Below, piece by piece: positions 63,555 to 64,000 of a stretch of 64,000 nt of DNA; the stretch's first letter is position 1, and every line of letters begins with the position of its first letter. Source of the DNA: CAWBOY01 sp963790585 (GTDB lineage: Bacteria; Planctomycetota; Planctomycetia; Gemmatales; Gemmataceae); contig CAWBOY010000007.1 of the NCBI GenBank assembly GCA_963790585.1, positions 496,001 through 560,000 on the forward strand. The letters are read 5' to 3'. The notes beneath the pieces are model-generated. The model was not told the DNA's origin, did no database searches, and was given only the letters and a program-made list of their open reading frames with translations. The translations under genes and the position numbers were made by a program.

Positions 63555-64000
63555 ATGAGGCGTTGCGTCTGGAGATCGTGCAACGGCGTCAGAGTGGGAT
63601 GTCGTTGCGTGCCATCGCGGAAGAATTGGGCCTGTCGCGTGGCGCCGTGACACGCGCGTTGGCACAGGTGCAAGCTCAGCGGGACGGACGGGTCGCCCGG
63701 CCCCGTCCACGCCACAGCATCATTGATCCCTTCGAGCCGCTCTTGAAGGAGTTGCTTGCCAAGTACCCGAATCTCACCACCATGCGCGCCTTGGAAGAGT
63801 TGCAAGCACGCGGTTTCACTGGCCAGTACACCGTCGTACGTCAGCGCCTGGGATTGTTGCGGCCACGCGCCGCGCGGCCACCCGTGCCGCGCTTCGAGAC
63901 CGGGCCAGGGATCCAAGCCCAAATGGACTACGGCGTCTATGACATCGACTTTACACGTGAAGGCCGCCGGCGTGTGTACCTCTTCAGCTATTTGCTCGGC
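63551..64000 (+). CDS. Integrase-core (IS21/IS481-like) transposase, partial
   Basis: The first 150 residues only. The N-terminal HTH (RLEIVQRRQSGMSLRAIAEE, LGLSRGAVTRALAQVQAQRD) is followed by a second small domain (TTMRALEELQARGFTGQYTV) and the start of the rve fold with its first catalytic Asp (GIQAQMDYGVYDIDF). The rest runs off the right edge. The start codon overlaps the ParB-like stop (ATGA). Confidence 0.88.
   Translation, partial: MNEALRLEIVQRRQSGMSLRAIAEELGLSRGAVTRALAQVQAQRDGRVARPRPRHSIIDPFEPLLKELLAKYPNLTTMRALEELQARGFTGQYTVVRQRLGLLRPRAARPPVPRFETGPGIQAQMDYGVYDIDFTREGRRRVYLFSYLLG

Larger units (their letters stand above)
61691..64000 (+). mobile_element. IS21-like transposon carrying zinc-finger, ParB-like and integrase genes (right end outside the window)
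   Basis: Starts with TGTCAGCAGCG immediately after ISAs1 homology stops. It carries three genes in order, the last two overlapping by 4 nt. The TG-start and integrase-core transposase resemble IS21-type elements; the ParB-like gene in place of (or before) istB is unusual. Confidence 0.7.

Overview
The window looks like a chromosome segment of a planctomycete, most likely from the Gemmata side of the phylum. The signs are a Planctomycetes/Verrucomicrobia (PVM)-type bacterial microcompartment operon, DUF1559 and DUF1501 proteins, ECF sigma factors with membrane tails, very large Ser/Thr kinases with TPR-like repeats, a 2134-residue secreted macroglobulin-like protein, and many families of palindromic intergenic repeats. 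I recognised no rRNA, tRNA or CRISPR array.

Layout. 1-2.9 kb: ECF sigma factor and a VIT/VWA membrane protein (runs off the left edge). 3.1-5 kb: ackA-upp. 5-6.8 kb: small planctomycete proteins. 6.9-16.6 kb: leftward microcompartment operon: DeoR regulator, PduL, two BMC-H, acyl kinase, BMC-P, aldehyde dehydrogenase, BMC-P, RpiB-like protein, BMC-P, class II aldolase, two membrane proteins, malate/lactate dehydrogenase. The expected job is cleavage of fuculose/rhamnulose phosphate to lactaldehyde and conversion of lactaldehyde inside a shell to an acyl-CoA, an acyl-phosphate and an acid. 16.7-23.7 kb: accessory genes, with a broken ATPase-nuclease cassette, truncated genes, a decayed duplicate of a GNAT/secreted-protein pair, and a possible toxin-antitoxin pair. 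24.4-27 kb: an ABC-2 transporter ending in an ISAs1-type IS. 28.5-35.5 kb: two tandem membrane kinases, the second with a degenerate DFG motif. 36-40.7 kb: acidic protein, TPR protein, sugar isomerase, M42 peptidase, RmlD-like reductase. 40.8-44 kb: two paralogous membrane-tailed sigma factors separated by a huge hairpin. 44.3-50.8 kb: the giant protein. 51-64 kb: an IS-rich zone in which an IS630 pair, ISAs1 copies, an ISKra4-like IS and a ParB-encoding transposon interrupt or neighbour secreted-protein genes.

A window-wide oddity is the number of genes split by 1-2 nt indels (about ten) although both halves remain well conserved. The two full ISAs1 copies carry different single-base insertions and otherwise look the same, which points at least partly to sequencing error. 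'Pseudogene' labels on indel-split genes should be read with that in mind. IS-interrupted genes are different: removing the IS plus one target duplication restores the frame in both cases I tested.
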